Made by a program: the position numbers and the translations under genes. The notes under the pieces were generated by a model, which saw nothing but the letters and a program-made list of their open reading frames with translations, was not told the origin of the DNA and searched no databases. From CBDATA01 sp965202845 (GTDB lineage: Bacteria > Acidobacteriota > Vicinamibacteria > Marinacidobacterales > Marinacidobacteraceae): a stretch of 64,000 nt of DNA. Shown piece by piece: positions 1-8,152 of this stretch (position 1 is its first letter; each line of letters starts with the position of its first letter). The DNA is taken from positions 806,001 through 870,000 of the forward strand of contig OZ241856.1 in the NCBI GenBank assembly GCA_965202845.1, written 5' to 3'.

Positions 1-1
1 G

Positions 2-2830
2 ACCGGCGGCGGGGTCTTCAAGACCACCGACTACGGGCACAACTGGCGCCCGGTCTCCGACGGGTATTTCGCGAGTCCGTCCATCGGCGCCATCGCGGTC
101 GCCGGGAGCGACCCCGACGTCGTGTACGTCTCCACCGGCTCCGACGGCCTGCGCAGCAACGTGATCATCGGCAAGGGCGTGTACCGCTCTGACGACGCCG
201 GAGCGTCGTGGAGGCATGTCGGCCTCGAGAGAACCGGCAATTCCGGGGCCGTCCTGATCCATCCGGAGGATCCCGACACCGCCTGGGTGGCGGCGATCGG
301 CAACCCCTTCCTCGCGAACCCGGAGCGCGGCGTCTACAAGACCACCGACGGCGGCGCGACCTGGGAGCGGACGCTTTTTGTCTCGGAGCGCACCGGCGCG
401 GTGGACCTCGAGTTCAAGCCGGGCGATCCCGACACCATCTACGCCTCCACCTGGGAGGCTGAACGGAAGCCGTGGACCATCCGCTCGGGCGGCATGGAGG
501 GCGGCGTCCACCGGTCCCGGGACGGCGGCGCGACCTGGGAGAAGCTGGAGAACGGACTGCCCACCGGCCTGCGCGGGAAATCCGACCTGGCGGTTTCGGC
601 GGCGGCGCCCTCCCGGGTCTACGTGCTGATCGAGGCGCCGGGGAGCGACGGCGGGGTGTACCGCTCGGACGACGAGGGGGACAGCTGGCGGCAGGTGAGC
701 GACTTCCAGCCGATCCGGAACCGGCCCTTCTACTACACGAACCTGCACGCTCACCCGACCGATCCGGACACCCTCTGGGGGATGGCCGAGGGCTACTGGA
801 AGTCCCAGGACGGCGGCGCGACCTGGGAGCGGAAGTTCACGCCCCACGGCGACAACCACGACCTGTGGATTAACCCGGACAACCCGGACATCCAGATCCA
901 GGCCAACGACGGCGGCGCCAACGTCACGATCGACGGCGGCGAGACCTGGTCCACCCAGGAGAACCAGCCCACCGCCGAGCTGTACCAGGTGGACGTGAGC
1001 GACGACTTCCCGTACCGGCTCTACGCCGGGCAGCAGGACAACTCCACGATCTCGGTGCCGAGCTACCCGCCCCACTACCGACCGGGAGGCCCCACCGCCC
1101 ACTGGGAGGCCATCGGCGGCTGCGAGACCGGCCCGGTGGTTCCGAAGCCCGGCGATCCGGATGTGGTCTACGCCAACTGCAAGGGGCGCTTCGGCCTCTA
1201 CAACGTCCGCACCGGGCAGGAGGAGCAGTACTACGTCGGGTTCTGGAATCTCTACGGGCACAACCCGAAGGACCTCCAGTACCGGTTCCAGCGCACCGTC
1301 CCGATCCATGTCTCGCCGCACGATCCGAACCGGGTCTACCATGCGTCGCAGTACGTGCACGTGACCGAGAACGGCGGGCGGACCTGGCGGACCATCTCCC
1401 CCGATCTCACCGCCTTCACCGAGGAGACCCAGGTGGTCTCGGGCGACCCGATCACGCTCGACGTGACCGGCGAGGAGCACTTCGCGGTGCTCTACGACGT
1501 CCAGGAGTCCCCCCACGAGGAGGGCGTCCTGTGGGCCGGCGCCAACGACGGACCGATTCACGTGACCCGGGACGGCGGACAGACCTGGACCGAGGTGACC
1601 CCGCCGGGAATCGGCCCCTACGGTCGGGTGCAGAACATCGAGGTCTCGCCGCACGACCCGGCGAAGGTCTATGCGGCGATCCTGCGCTACCAGCTGGGCG
1701 ACTTCACCCCGCACGCCTACAAGACGACCGATTACGGCGCCACCTGGACCCGGATTACCGACGGGAGCAACGGAGTGCCGAACGACCATCCGGTGCGGGT
1801 GGTGCGCGAGGACCCGGACCGGGAGGGGCTGCTCTATCTCGGCTCCGAGTGGGGGATGTTCATCTCCTTCGACGATGGCGCCTCCTGGACTTCGTTCCAG
1901 CAGAACCTCCCGGTGACGCCGATCACCGACATCAAGTTGGTCCAGCAGGACCTCGTGCTCTCCACCATGGGGCGGGGCTTCTGGATCCTTGACGATCTCA
2001 CCCCGCTTCACGAGTCCCCGGCGGCGGCGTCCGCACCCCACCTGTTCGCGGTGCGCGACGCGGTTCGCCTGCGCGTTGCCGGGGGCTTCGGCGGCGGGAT
2101 GGCGCCTTCCGATCCCGAATATCCGACGCCGGGGGCCCGGTTCACCTACCGCTTGCCGGCGGAGGTGGAGGAGGCCTCGATCGTGGTGCGGGACGAGAGC
2201 GGCGCGGTGGTGCGGAGCTTCCAAAGCGCCGGGGGCGGAACCCGCTCCGGTCCCGAACAGGGCATGCGCGCGCCCGGGCGTTTCACCCGGGGGGCGCCCA
2301 CCGTGCCCACCGGCGCCGGAATCCATCGTTTCACCTGGGACATGCGCCACGAAGGCGTCCAGGATGCAAGCGGCGTCCCGTCGGGGCGCGGCGTCCTGGC
2401 GGCGCCCGGTCGCTACACCGTCGAACTCGCCGCCGGCGCCTTCCGCGCGACCCGCGACTTCCGGCTGCGGATGGATCCCCGGGTGATCCGGGAAGGCTGG
2501 GTCACCGCCGAACAGGTTCGGGAGCAGGTCGCGCTGGCGCTTCTCGCCCGGGACGCCCTGAGCGAGGCCAACCTTGCGGCGGCCCGGCTGGAGGCGGCGC
2601 TCGAGGACGGCGGGGACGCCAGCGTCCGGGCGATGCACGAGGAACTGGTCACCCGGCCCGTCCGCTATTCGCAGCCGATGCTTCGCGACCAGATCCGCTA
2701 CCTCGCCTCGAACCTGGACACCGCGGACCAGTCTCCCGGAGCGGATGCCCGGACGCGCTATCGGGAACTTCGGGACCAGCTGGACGACCTGCTCGGTCGG
2801 ATGGCGGCCGCCGGCGTCCCCGCCCGCTGA
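2..2830 (+). CDS. Secreted Asp-box (sortilin/VPS10-like) beta-propeller protein, 5' end outside window
   Basis: The frame is already open at the left edge, so the N-terminus and any signal peptide are missing; 942 codons are visible. At least ten Asp-box motifs (S/T-x-D-x-G-x-x-W) recur, for example at about 20-49, 179-211, 331-363, 507-539, 656-688, 798-827, 922-948, 1562-1588, 1717-1746 and 1861-1888. This spacing is the mark of sortilin-type BNR beta-propellers found in large exported proteins. After about 2000 the propeller ends and an Ig/FlgD-like region follows (IHRFTWDMR, then GRYTVEL, at about 2320-2430), then a helical tail. Relatives are often called glycosyl hydrolases on weak grounds; I see no assignable active site or substrate. 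Ends at a TGA. Confidence 0.85.
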   Translation, partial: TGGGVFKTTDYGHNWRPVSDGYFASPSIGAIAVAGSDPDVVYVSTGSDGLRSNVIIGKGVYRSDDAGASWRHVGLERTGNSGAVLIHPEDPDTAWVAAIGNPFLANPERGVYKTTDGGATWERTLFVSERTGAVDLEFKPGDPDTIYASTWEAERKPWTIRSGGMEGGVHRSRDGGATWEKLENGLPTGLRGKSDLAVSAAAPSRVYVLIEAPGSDGGVYRSDDEGDSWRQVSDFQPIRNRPFYYTNLHAHPTDPDTLWGMAEGYWKSQDGGATWERKFTPHGDNHDLWINPDNPDIQIQANDGGANVTIDGGETWSTQENQPTAELYQVDVSDDFPYRLYAGQQDNSTISVPSYPPHYRPGGPTAHWEAIGGCETGPVVPKPGDPDVVYANCKGRFGLYNVRTGQEEQYYVGFWNLYGHNPKDLQYRFQRTVPIHVSPHDPNRVYHASQYVHVTENGGRTWRTISPDLTAFTEETQVVSGDPITLDVTGEEHFAVLYDVQESPHEEGVLWAGANDGPIHVTRDGGQTWTEVTPPGIGPYGRVQNIEVSPHDPAKVYAAILRYQLGDFTPHAYKTTDYGATWTRITDGSNGVPNDHPVRVVREDPDREGLLYLGSEWGMFISFDDGASWTSFQQNLPVTPITDIKLVQQDLVLSTMGRGFWILDDLTPLHESPAAASAPHLFAVRDAVRLRVAGGFGGGMAPSDPEYPTPGARFTYRLPAEVEEASIVVRDESGAVVRSFQSAGGGTRSGPEQGMRAPGRFTRGAPTVPTGAGIHRFTWDMRHEGVQDASGVPSGRGVLAAPGRYTVELAAGAFRATRDFRLRMDPRVIREGWVTAEQVREQVALALLARDALSEANLAAARLEAALEDGGDASVRAMHEELVTRPVRYSQPMLRDQIRYLASNLDTADQSPGADARTRYRELRDQLDDLLGRMAAAGVPAR

Positions 2831-2852
2831 GCGGCGCGAAGGACGGCCCTCG

Positions 2853-3149
2853 ATGGCGGCGACCAGGCTTCAGGCGGCTCGGGCGCTGGCCGCCCGTTTC
2901 AGCGTCAAATTCAACCGGTTTCCGGGTCCCGACATCCGGACCGGCGAGATGACGATCAATGTGGAGACCGCCCGCACCATGGACTCTGCGGTGGGGAGGC
3001 TTCGCGGGTATCGCGGGCCGGTCTATATCGCTTGCGCCAACGATCGGGACATTCCGCTCGCCAGGGAGTACGCCGAGGGCAAGACGGTGGGGGTGATGGA
3101 TTCTTCCGGGACCATTCTCAAGCCGTCCACCCGGGGCCGCTGGCCCTGA
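2853..3149 (+). CDS. Hypothetical small protein, 98 aa
   Basis: The gene begins with ATG 22 bases after the Asp-box gene, on the same strand, and encodes about 98 residues. The frame is open further upstream inside the previous gene, but that part is a shadow. The N-terminal half is basic and helical (LQAARALAARFSVKFNRF). The C-terminal half looks like a small alpha/beta fold (GPVYIACANDRDIPLAREYA, then KTVGVMDSSG). No signal peptide or membrane segment is visible and I do not recognise a family. A hairpin follows directly, so the gene probably closes this transcript. It may be real but orphan; the coding evidence is moderate. Confidence 0.5.
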   Translation: MAATRLQAARALAARFSVKFNRFPGPDIRTGEMTINVETARTMDSAVGRLRGYRGPVYIACANDRDIPLAREYAEGKTVGVMDSSGTILKPSTRGRWP

Positions 3150-3158
3150 TGGCCCGGT

Positions 3159-3194
3159 CCTGACGCTTCCGCCCGTCCGGGAAGTAGCGTCAGG
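3159..3194. terminator. Bidirectional hairpin between convergent genes
   Basis: An inverted repeat pairs CCTGACGCTTCC (3159-3170) with GGAAGTAGCGTCAGG (3180-3194), with a two-base bulge and a short loop. It lies between the small plus-strand gene and the minus-strand DUF6600 gene and covers the latter's stop codon (3190-3192). There is no clear T-run, so terminator function is inferred from position and symmetry. Confidence 0.45.
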
Positions 3195-5343
3195 AATTCG
3201 GGCGGGGTCTGCGTCGGGAGGAGGAGCTGGGGCGCGAGGAAGGACGGGAGGATGGACGCGACCGGGGTTGGGCGGAACGGGGGGATGAGGAGCGGGGTCG
3301 GGACGCGGAGGAGGAGTTGGGCCGGGAGGATGGGCGAGACGACGGACGGGACGACGGGCGGGAGGATGGACGCGACCGGGGTTGGGCGGATCGGGGGGAC
3401 GAGGAGCGGGGTCGGGACGCGGAGGAGGAGTTGGGCCGGGAGGATGGGCGCGACGACGGACGAGACGACGGGCGGGAGGATGGGCGCGACCGGGGCTGGG
3501 CGGACCGGGGGGATGAGGATCGGGGTCGGGACGCGGAGGAGGAGTTGGGTCGGGAAGACGGACGCGAGGACGGACGGGACCGGGGGGCGGCGGAGCGGGG
3601 CGTCGCGCCGGAGGGGCGGCGGGGCGGACGGACGGAACTGGGTCGGCGGGTTGCGCTTCCGCGTTCAGCCGGGGCGGCGCGCGGCCGCGGCGGGCGCGAG
3701 GCTCTTGGAGGCCGGGACGTTCCCCGGGGCGTCGCCTGGGAGGGTCTGGAGCGGGGGGTGGCGCCGCTGGCGCCGCGTCCCGTCCTGCCGGGCGTGGTCC
3801 GGGTCGTGGACCGGGGCGTGGTCCGGGGGGTGGTCCGGCGAGGGGCGGCTTGCCGGGCGCGCGCCGCGCTTCGGCTGCCCCGCGTTCCGCTGGCGGCGGG
3901 CCGGCTGGCCGTCTCCCGCCCGGCGGCGCCCGCCCGGCTGCGGGCGCTGCGAGCCGGGACCGCGAGGCGCTGGGCGCCCTGGGTGGCGCGCTCCCCGCGG
4001 GGAACGGCGACGCCCCGTCTCGCGTTCGACAGACTCCGGACGGTGGTGGCGGTGGACGTGGTGATTGCGGTCCTGCCGACGGCGCGTTCGCGGAGGTCTC
4101 GATTCAGAACGGCGCCACCACTCCGGACCCGGGCCCGATCCGCGTTCCGGAGCGTTGAGACCGCCCGCCGGTTCCGGGAGGCGGCCCGCCCCATCGCGGC
4201 CTGGTCGGTGAAGCTCCAGCCGTTACGCGGCCGGGCCCGGCCCCGCCGGGCGTTTCGGGGAACGGCGCGGCCCACGACGGTCCCCGGCCGGACGAAAGAA
4301 CCGTCTGCGAGCCTTCGCCCGTATCCGTGGAAGGGGTAGACCGCCCGGTTGTAGTAGCCGAGCGGCGCCCAGCCGATCCAGTCGGGTCCCCAGGCCCAGG
4401 ACACCCAGGCCGGCCCCCACCAGGAGCCGGGGAGCCAGTACCAGCCCCTGGGGCCGTAGCCCCAGCGCCCGTAGTGGTACGGCGCCCAACCCCACGGATC
4501 GTAGGAAATCCAGGTGTGCCCGAAGGGGGTGTACGCCCAGCGCCCCAGCTGGTAGGGGGACCATCCCGCCGCCACCCGGGGATACCACGTCCATCCGAGA
4601 TGCGTGTCGCGCACCCAATGCCCGTGGTGGTGGAGATCATGGGCGTGCTCCCGGACTTCGTCGGGAAGCTCCTCCCAGGGGGCGTCCTCCGCGCGCGTCA
4701 TCCGCGCTTCCCGGCTGTCCGCCCACTCCAGCAAGTCGTCCCGGTCGAGTCTGCCGATGGCCTCCGGCGCCCTGGGCGCTCCGTCGGCGGTCGCGATCGT
4801 CTGCTGACCGCTCGCCAGCACCACCGAACCGGCGTCGCCCCGGACGGTGGCGACCCCCTCCAGCGCGACGAAGCGGACCGCATCGCCCCCGTCCAGAACA
4901 TCCAGTCGGAACCGGCCGGCGCCCTGGGGGGCGAGCGAGCCTCCCGGACTCTCGACCACCACCTCGGTTTCTTCGGCGATCCGAAGCAGGAGACTCCCGG
5001 TCCAGAAGCCGAGCCGGTGGGGTTGGTCCCCTTCCACGTAGTCGAGCTTGGTCCGTTCGTCGAGCCAGGCGATCACCCGTCCGGCGAACCGGACTTCGGC
5101 CTGCCCCGGTTCCCGGGTCCAGAGACGGTCGCCGGGGAGGAACGGGCTGTTGGGCTCGGCTTCGTGGGCGCCGAAGTCCTCGGCCCGCTGCAGCCAGACG
5201 TCGCCTTCGACCTGACTCAGGTTGCCGTAGGTCCAGGAGCGGCCGGCGTCCTGGCCGGTCGCCAGGGAAACGGAAGCCAGCAGGGCGGCGACCAGAATCA
5301 GGAGCGGACGCCGGGTCGCGGATACGGGATGCATGCGGAACAT
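3190..5343 (-). CDS. Exported FecR-like/DUF6600 protein with long Arg/Ser/Pro repeat tail
   Basis: The start is ATG 5343 (MFRMHPVS), preceded by GGAGGTGA at good spacing; the frame continues upstream only as a shadow over the next gene. The protein has 717 residues. A Sec signal peptide is clear (RRPLLILVAALLASVSLATG). A FecR-like region of about 150 residues follows, then the Trp/Tyr/Gly-rich DUF6600 block (GWTWYPRVAAGWSPYQLGRW and similar repeats, residues about 240-330). Roughly the last 350 residues are very basic low-complexity Arg/Ser/Pro/Ala sequence ending in about four copies of a 38-residue unit. Such proteins are exported; the tail could bind anionic polymers, but that is inference. 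A TTGACG hexamer lies upstream at about 5425 on the minus strand. Confidence 0.8.
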   Translation of the reverse strand: MFRMHPVSATRRPLLILVAALLASVSLATGQDAGRSWTYGNLSQVEGDVWLQRAEDFGAHEAEPNSPFLPGDRLWTREPGQAEVRFAGRVIAWLDERTKLDYVEGDQPHRLGFWTGSLLLRIAEETEVVVESPGGSLAPQGAGRFRLDVLDGGDAVRFVALEGVATVRGDAGSVVLASGQQTIATADGAPRAPEAIGRLDRDDLLEWADSREARMTRAEDAPWEELPDEVREHAHDLHHHGHWVRDTHLGWTWYPRVAAGWSPYQLGRWAYTPFGHTWISYDPWGWAPYHYGRWGYGPRGWYWLPGSWWGPAWVSWAWGPDWIGWAPLGYYNRAVYPFHGYGRRLADGSFVRPGTVVGRAVPRNARRGRARPRNGWSFTDQAAMGRAASRNRRAVSTLRNADRARVRSGGAVLNRDLRERAVGRTAITTSTATTVRSLSNARRGVAVPRGERATQGAQRLAVPARSARSRAGAAGRETASRPAASGTRGSRSAARARQAAPRRTTPRTTPRSTTRTTPGRTGRGASGATPRSRPSQATPRGTSRPPRASRPPRPRAAPAERGSATRRPSSVRPPRRPSGATPRSAAPRSRPSSRPSSRPNSSSASRPRSSSPRSAQPRSRPSSRPSSRPSSRPSSRPNSSSASRPRSSSPRSAQPRSRPSSRPSSRPSSRPSSRPNSSSASRPRSSSPRSAQPRSRPSSRPSSRPSSSSRRRPRPNS
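3217..3570. repeat. Tandem 114-bp coding repeat
   Basis: The phrase GGAGGAGGAGTTGGG recurs at 3307, 3421 and 3535, exactly 114 bases apart, with a shorter variant unit at 3217 (90 bases to the next copy). The two complete units are nearly identical. Each encodes 38 residues, including several tandem Ser-Ser-Arg-Pro steps written as a 12-base sub-repeat. The array lies wholly inside the 3' end of the DUF6600 gene and stays in frame, so copy-number change would lengthen or shorten the tail without a frameshift. Confidence 0.85.
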
Positions 5344-5423
5344 TCGGTCACCTCCGGGGACGGAGAGTTGGTTCCGGATACAAAGCAAGAGGGATGCCAA
5401 GCCTCCCCGATCCGCACCGCTCG

Positions 5424-5840
5424 TCAATCGAGGCCGGCCAGGAACGCGCGCGCCCGGTCCTCCGCCCGACCGGTGCGGAAGAGCCGCCAGGCGTTGCGCG
5501 CGTCGCGGTCCTGCACCACGACCTGCGCCATCCTGCTTCCGTCGGGGTCGTCCTCGATCAGGGTTTCGAGGCGGGATTTGAGCGGACCGTCCGGAAGCTG
5601 CTCCACGAATTCGTCCTGTTCGCTCAGGGTCTCCTCGAACTTCGGCTTGGGGATCGGAACGAATCGCCCCCGCGTGTCGGACTCGAGATCCCAGACCACC
5701 CGCTGGGTGGCCGGATCCTCCTGATCCTCGGAGATGCTCACGATGCGGGACGTGTCCCGGTCGTAGTAGTAGGTCCGCTCCGGGCCGTCGTCGAGGAACG
5801 CGGCCACGACGGCCCTGGTCAGTGTCGGGTCGGTCTCCAC
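5424..5840 (-). CDS. UPF0158 family protein
   Basis: 138 residues, starting at GTG 5840 (VETDPTLTRAVVAAFLDD). The N-terminal helix, the conserved YYYDRDTSRIVSIS strand pair and the PDGPLKSRL motif followed by a C-terminal helical region (WRLFRTGRAEDRARAFLAG) match the UPF0158 family of small cytoplasmic proteins of unknown role. It sits 80 bases upstream of the DUF6600 gene in the same direction, so the two could be co-transcribed. No Shine-Dalgarno sequence is obvious at the start. Confidence 0.7.
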   Translation of the reverse strand: METDPTLTRAVVAAFLDDGPERTYYYDRDTSRIVSISEDQEDPATQRVVWDLESDTRGRFVPIPKPKFEETLSEQDEFVEQLPDGPLKSRLETLIEDDPDGSRMAQVVVQDRDARNAWRLFRTGRAEDRARAFLAGLD

Positions 5841-5891
5841 GGGTGGCTTGCTCGGATCGGACGGCCGCTCCCCGGGTCGCCCGGAGGGGCA

Positions 5892-5897
5892 AGCATA
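5892..5897 (-). promoter_or_regulatory. Candidate -10 box for the UPF0158 gene
   Basis: TATGCT on the minus strand, about 50 bases upstream of GTG 5840. The intervening leader contains an imperfect GC-rich inverted repeat at about 5862-5890. No good -35 box is seen, so this is a weak prediction. Confidence 0.3.
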
Positions 5898-5928
5898 CCG
5901 GAAGAAATCGGGAGTGCGGTTTTCGTCG

Positions 5929-6900
5929 TCAGGAACGCCGGGCGCGCCGCAGCAGGCGCGTTTCCCTGGGGGCGTTCGTGAGAATCAGCGTGGAGGTGTG
6001 CGTTTCCGTTGCGGTCTCCTTCACCCCGTCCACCAGGGCGCCGTCGGTGACTCCGGTGGCGCAGACCAGCAGCGCCGGGCCGGGCGCCAGGGCGTCGGTG
6101 TCCCGCACCGCGCCGGGATCGCGCACTCCGACGCGCTCCACCCGGTCCCGTTCCCGGGAGTCGCGCACCAGAAGCCTCCCCAGCATCCCGCCTCCCAGAC
6201 AGCGCAGCGCCGCCGCGGTGATCACCCCTTCCGGCGCGCCGCCGGATCCGATCCCTCCGTGGATTCCGGAACCGGGCGTCACCGCCCGGATGCCGGCGCT
6301 CAGGTCGCCGTCCCCGATGAGCAGCACCCGGGCGCCGGCGGCGCGGATCCCGGCGATGACGGCGGCGTGTCGCGGCCGATCCAGCACCGCGATCGTGATG
6401 TCTCCGGGCGGCGCATCCTCGGCTTCGGCGATCGCGGCCACTGTCTCCCCGGAGGGCTGGCCCAGATGGATGCGTTCGCCGAGCAGGGGAGCGGCGGCGG
6501 GTCCCACCACGATCTTGTCCATGTACACGTCCGGCGCGCGCATCAGGCCGTCGCGCCCGGAGGCGGCCAGCACCGCGATGGCGCCCGGCCCGCCGGTCGC
6601 GCAGAGGTTCGTGCCCTCGAGGGGATCCACCGCGATCTCCAATTCCGGGTCCCGGGCGGCGCCCCGCCCGAACGTCTCGCCCGCCCAGAGCATCGGGGCC
6701 TGATCCCGCTCGCCCTCCCCGATGACCACGGTTCCCCGAACCGGAATCGCATCCAGCGCCTCCCGCATCGCGGCGACCGCGGCCTCGTCGGATCGGTGGC
6801 GGTCGCCCTGACCGATGGTGCGGGCGCTGGCGACGGCCGCGGCCTCGACGGCGCGGATCAGGGGCGGGACGATTCCGTCCGGAAGGCGCTGGAGCGCCAC
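5929..6900 (-). CDS. glpX: Fructose-1,6-bisphosphatase class II (GlpX)
   Basis: 323 residues, about the usual GlpX length. The enzyme hydrolyses fructose-1,6-bisphosphate to fructose-6-phosphate in gluconeogenesis. Family motifs are present in order: the DEAAVAAMREAL helix, GTVVIGEGERDQAPML (metal and substrate site), IAVDPLEGTN (Li+-sensitive phosphatase-type D-P-x-E-G-T motif), and IGSGGAPEGVITAAALRCLG. The start is GTG 6900, a single base after the stop of the acyl-CoA dehydrogenase gene, which implies one transcript and coupled translation. It appears to be the last gene of the minus-strand run that starts at 11790. Confidence 0.93.
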   Translation of the reverse strand: MALQRLPDGIVPPLIRAVEAAAVASARTIGQGDRHRSDEAAVAAMREALDAIPVRGTVVIGEGERDQAPMLWAGETFGRGAARDPELEIAVDPLEGTNLCATGGPGAIAVLAASGRDGLMRAPDVYMDKIVVGPAAAPLLGERIHLGQPSGETVAAIAEAEDAPPGDITIAVLDRPRHAAVIAGIRAAGARVLLIGDGDLSAGIRAVTPGSGIHGGIGSGGAPEGVITAAALRCLGGGMLGRLLVRDSRERDRVERVGVRDPGAVRDTDALAPGPALLVCATGVTDGALVDGVKETATETHTSTLILTNAPRETRLLRRARRS

Positions 6901-6901
6901 T

Positions 6902-8110
6902 TCAGGCGCCGAAGGGGGGCAGCGAAACGCGGGCCGGCCGGTCCCGGCGGAATCCGAGCGCGTAGTCGGCCTGCATCAGGGTGTGGATTTCGCGGGTCCC
7001 CTCGTAGATGACCGCGCCCTTGGAGTTGCGCCAGAAGCGCCCCACCGGGTACTCGTCCGAGTATCCGTAGCAGCCGTGGATCTGGACGGCGTCCGAGGCG
7101 GCGCGTTCGGAAGCGACGGTGGCGACCCATTTGGCCAGGGACGTCTGGCGGGTGTCCCGGACGCCCCGGTTCTTGAGTTCGCCGGAACGCAGCCAGAGGA
7201 GGCGGGAGACCTCGTAGTCGCGTTCCATGTGGGCGATCATCTGCTTCACCAGCTGGTGGCGGGCGATTTCCTGGTCGAAGGTCCTGCGCGAGAGCGCCCA
7301 CTTGACGCTGGCGTCCCGGCACGCCCGGATCAGCCCGGTGGCGCCGGCCGCCACCGTGTAGCGGCCCTGGTCCAACGCCGACATGGCGATGAGGAAGCCC
7401 TCGCCCTCCCCGCCCAGGCGATGGGCGGCGGGAACCCGCACGTCGTTCATGCGGAACCAGCCGGTGTTCCCGGCGCGGATGCCCCACTTGTGGGTCATGG
7501 CGCCCGACTCGAAGCCATCGGCGGTCCGCTCGACCATGAAGGCCGAGAGTCCGGTGTGATCCCGTCGCTGGCGCTTGTCGGAATCGGTCCAGGCTATCAC
7601 CAGGAAGTTGTCCGCGATTTCGGCGAGGGAGATCCAGTGCTTCTCCCCGTTCAGGATGTAGCTGTCCCCGTCCCGGCGGGCGGTGGAGCGGATCGAGATC
7701 GCGTCGCTCCCGGCGTCGGGTTCGGTGAGTCCGTAGGTTCCGATCTGCCGACCCTCGGCCTGGGGCCGCAGGAAGCGCTCCTTCTGCTCCTCGGCGCCCC
7801 AGGTCAGCAGCGAGAGCGAGTTCAGGCCGGCATGCACCGAGAGGATCACCCGGAGCGAGGTGTCCACGTACTCCAGCTCCTCGGACGCGAGCCCCAGGCA
7901 GACGTAGTCGAGTCCCGCCCCGCCGTAGCGCTCCGGAATGGAGAGGCCCAGAATCCCGAGCGCCGCCATGCGGTCCAGAATCGTCCGGTCGAAGAACTTG
8001 GCCGCGTCGTTCTCCGGGATGCGGGGGGCGACTTCGCGGGCCGCGAAGTCGCGGACCAGGGCCTCGGCGGCGCGCTGGTCCTCGTTGAGTTCGAAGTTGA
8101 GTGGATCCAA
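6902..8110 (-). CDS. Acyl-CoA dehydrogenase, glutaryl-CoA dehydrogenase-like
   Basis: 402 residues, a full-length FAD-dependent acyl-CoA dehydrogenase. The three-domain order is visible: N-terminal helical domain (SIPERYGGAGLDYVCLGLAS), middle beta domain with the flavin/substrate motif TYGLTEPDAGSD, and C-terminal helical domain (YSDEYPVGRFWRNSKG). The catalytic base is the Glu of IYEGTREIHTLM, placed as in glutaryl-CoA dehydrogenase-type enzymes. The acyl chain used cannot be read from sequence. The start is TTG 8110 (LDPLNFELNEDQRAAE), with no strong ribosome site. A TATACT box lies about 18 bases upstream. It is followed one base later by glpX. Confidence 0.88.
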   Translation of the reverse strand: MDPLNFELNEDQRAAEALVRDFAAREVAPRIPENDAAKFFDRTILDRMAALGILGLSIPERYGGAGLDYVCLGLASEELEYVDTSLRVILSVHAGLNSLSLLTWGAEEQKERFLRPQAEGRQIGTYGLTEPDAGSDAISIRSTARRDGDSYILNGEKHWISLAEIADNFLVIAWTDSDKRQRRDHTGLSAFMVERTADGFESGAMTHKWGIRAGNTGWFRMNDVRVPAAHRLGGEGEGFLIAMSALDQGRYTVAAGATGLIRACRDASVKWALSRRTFDQEIARHQLVKQMIAHMERDYEVSRLLWLRSGELKNRGVRDTRQTSLAKWVATVASERAASDAVQIHGCYGYSDEYPVGRFWRNSKGAVIYEGTREIHTLMQADYALGFRRDRPARVSLPPFGA

Positions 8111-8127
8111 TGCAGTCGGGGCGCGGA

Positions 8128-8133
8128 AGTATA
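8128..8133 (-). promoter_or_regulatory. Candidate -10 box upstream of the acyl-CoA dehydrogenase
   Basis: TATACT on the minus strand, in the 42-base gap between the tandem RNase III stop codon and TTG 8110. It would give a leader of only about 10 bases and allow the dehydrogenase and glpX to be expressed apart from the genes upstream. No convincing -35 box. Confidence 0.35.
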
Positions 8134-8152
8134 GGGGGTTCCGGGAGAGCGG

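Noticed and set aside
3217..3570. Direct repeats considered as a CRISPR array
   Set aside because: The units are contiguous with no unique spacers, and they are in frame within a protein-coding gene.
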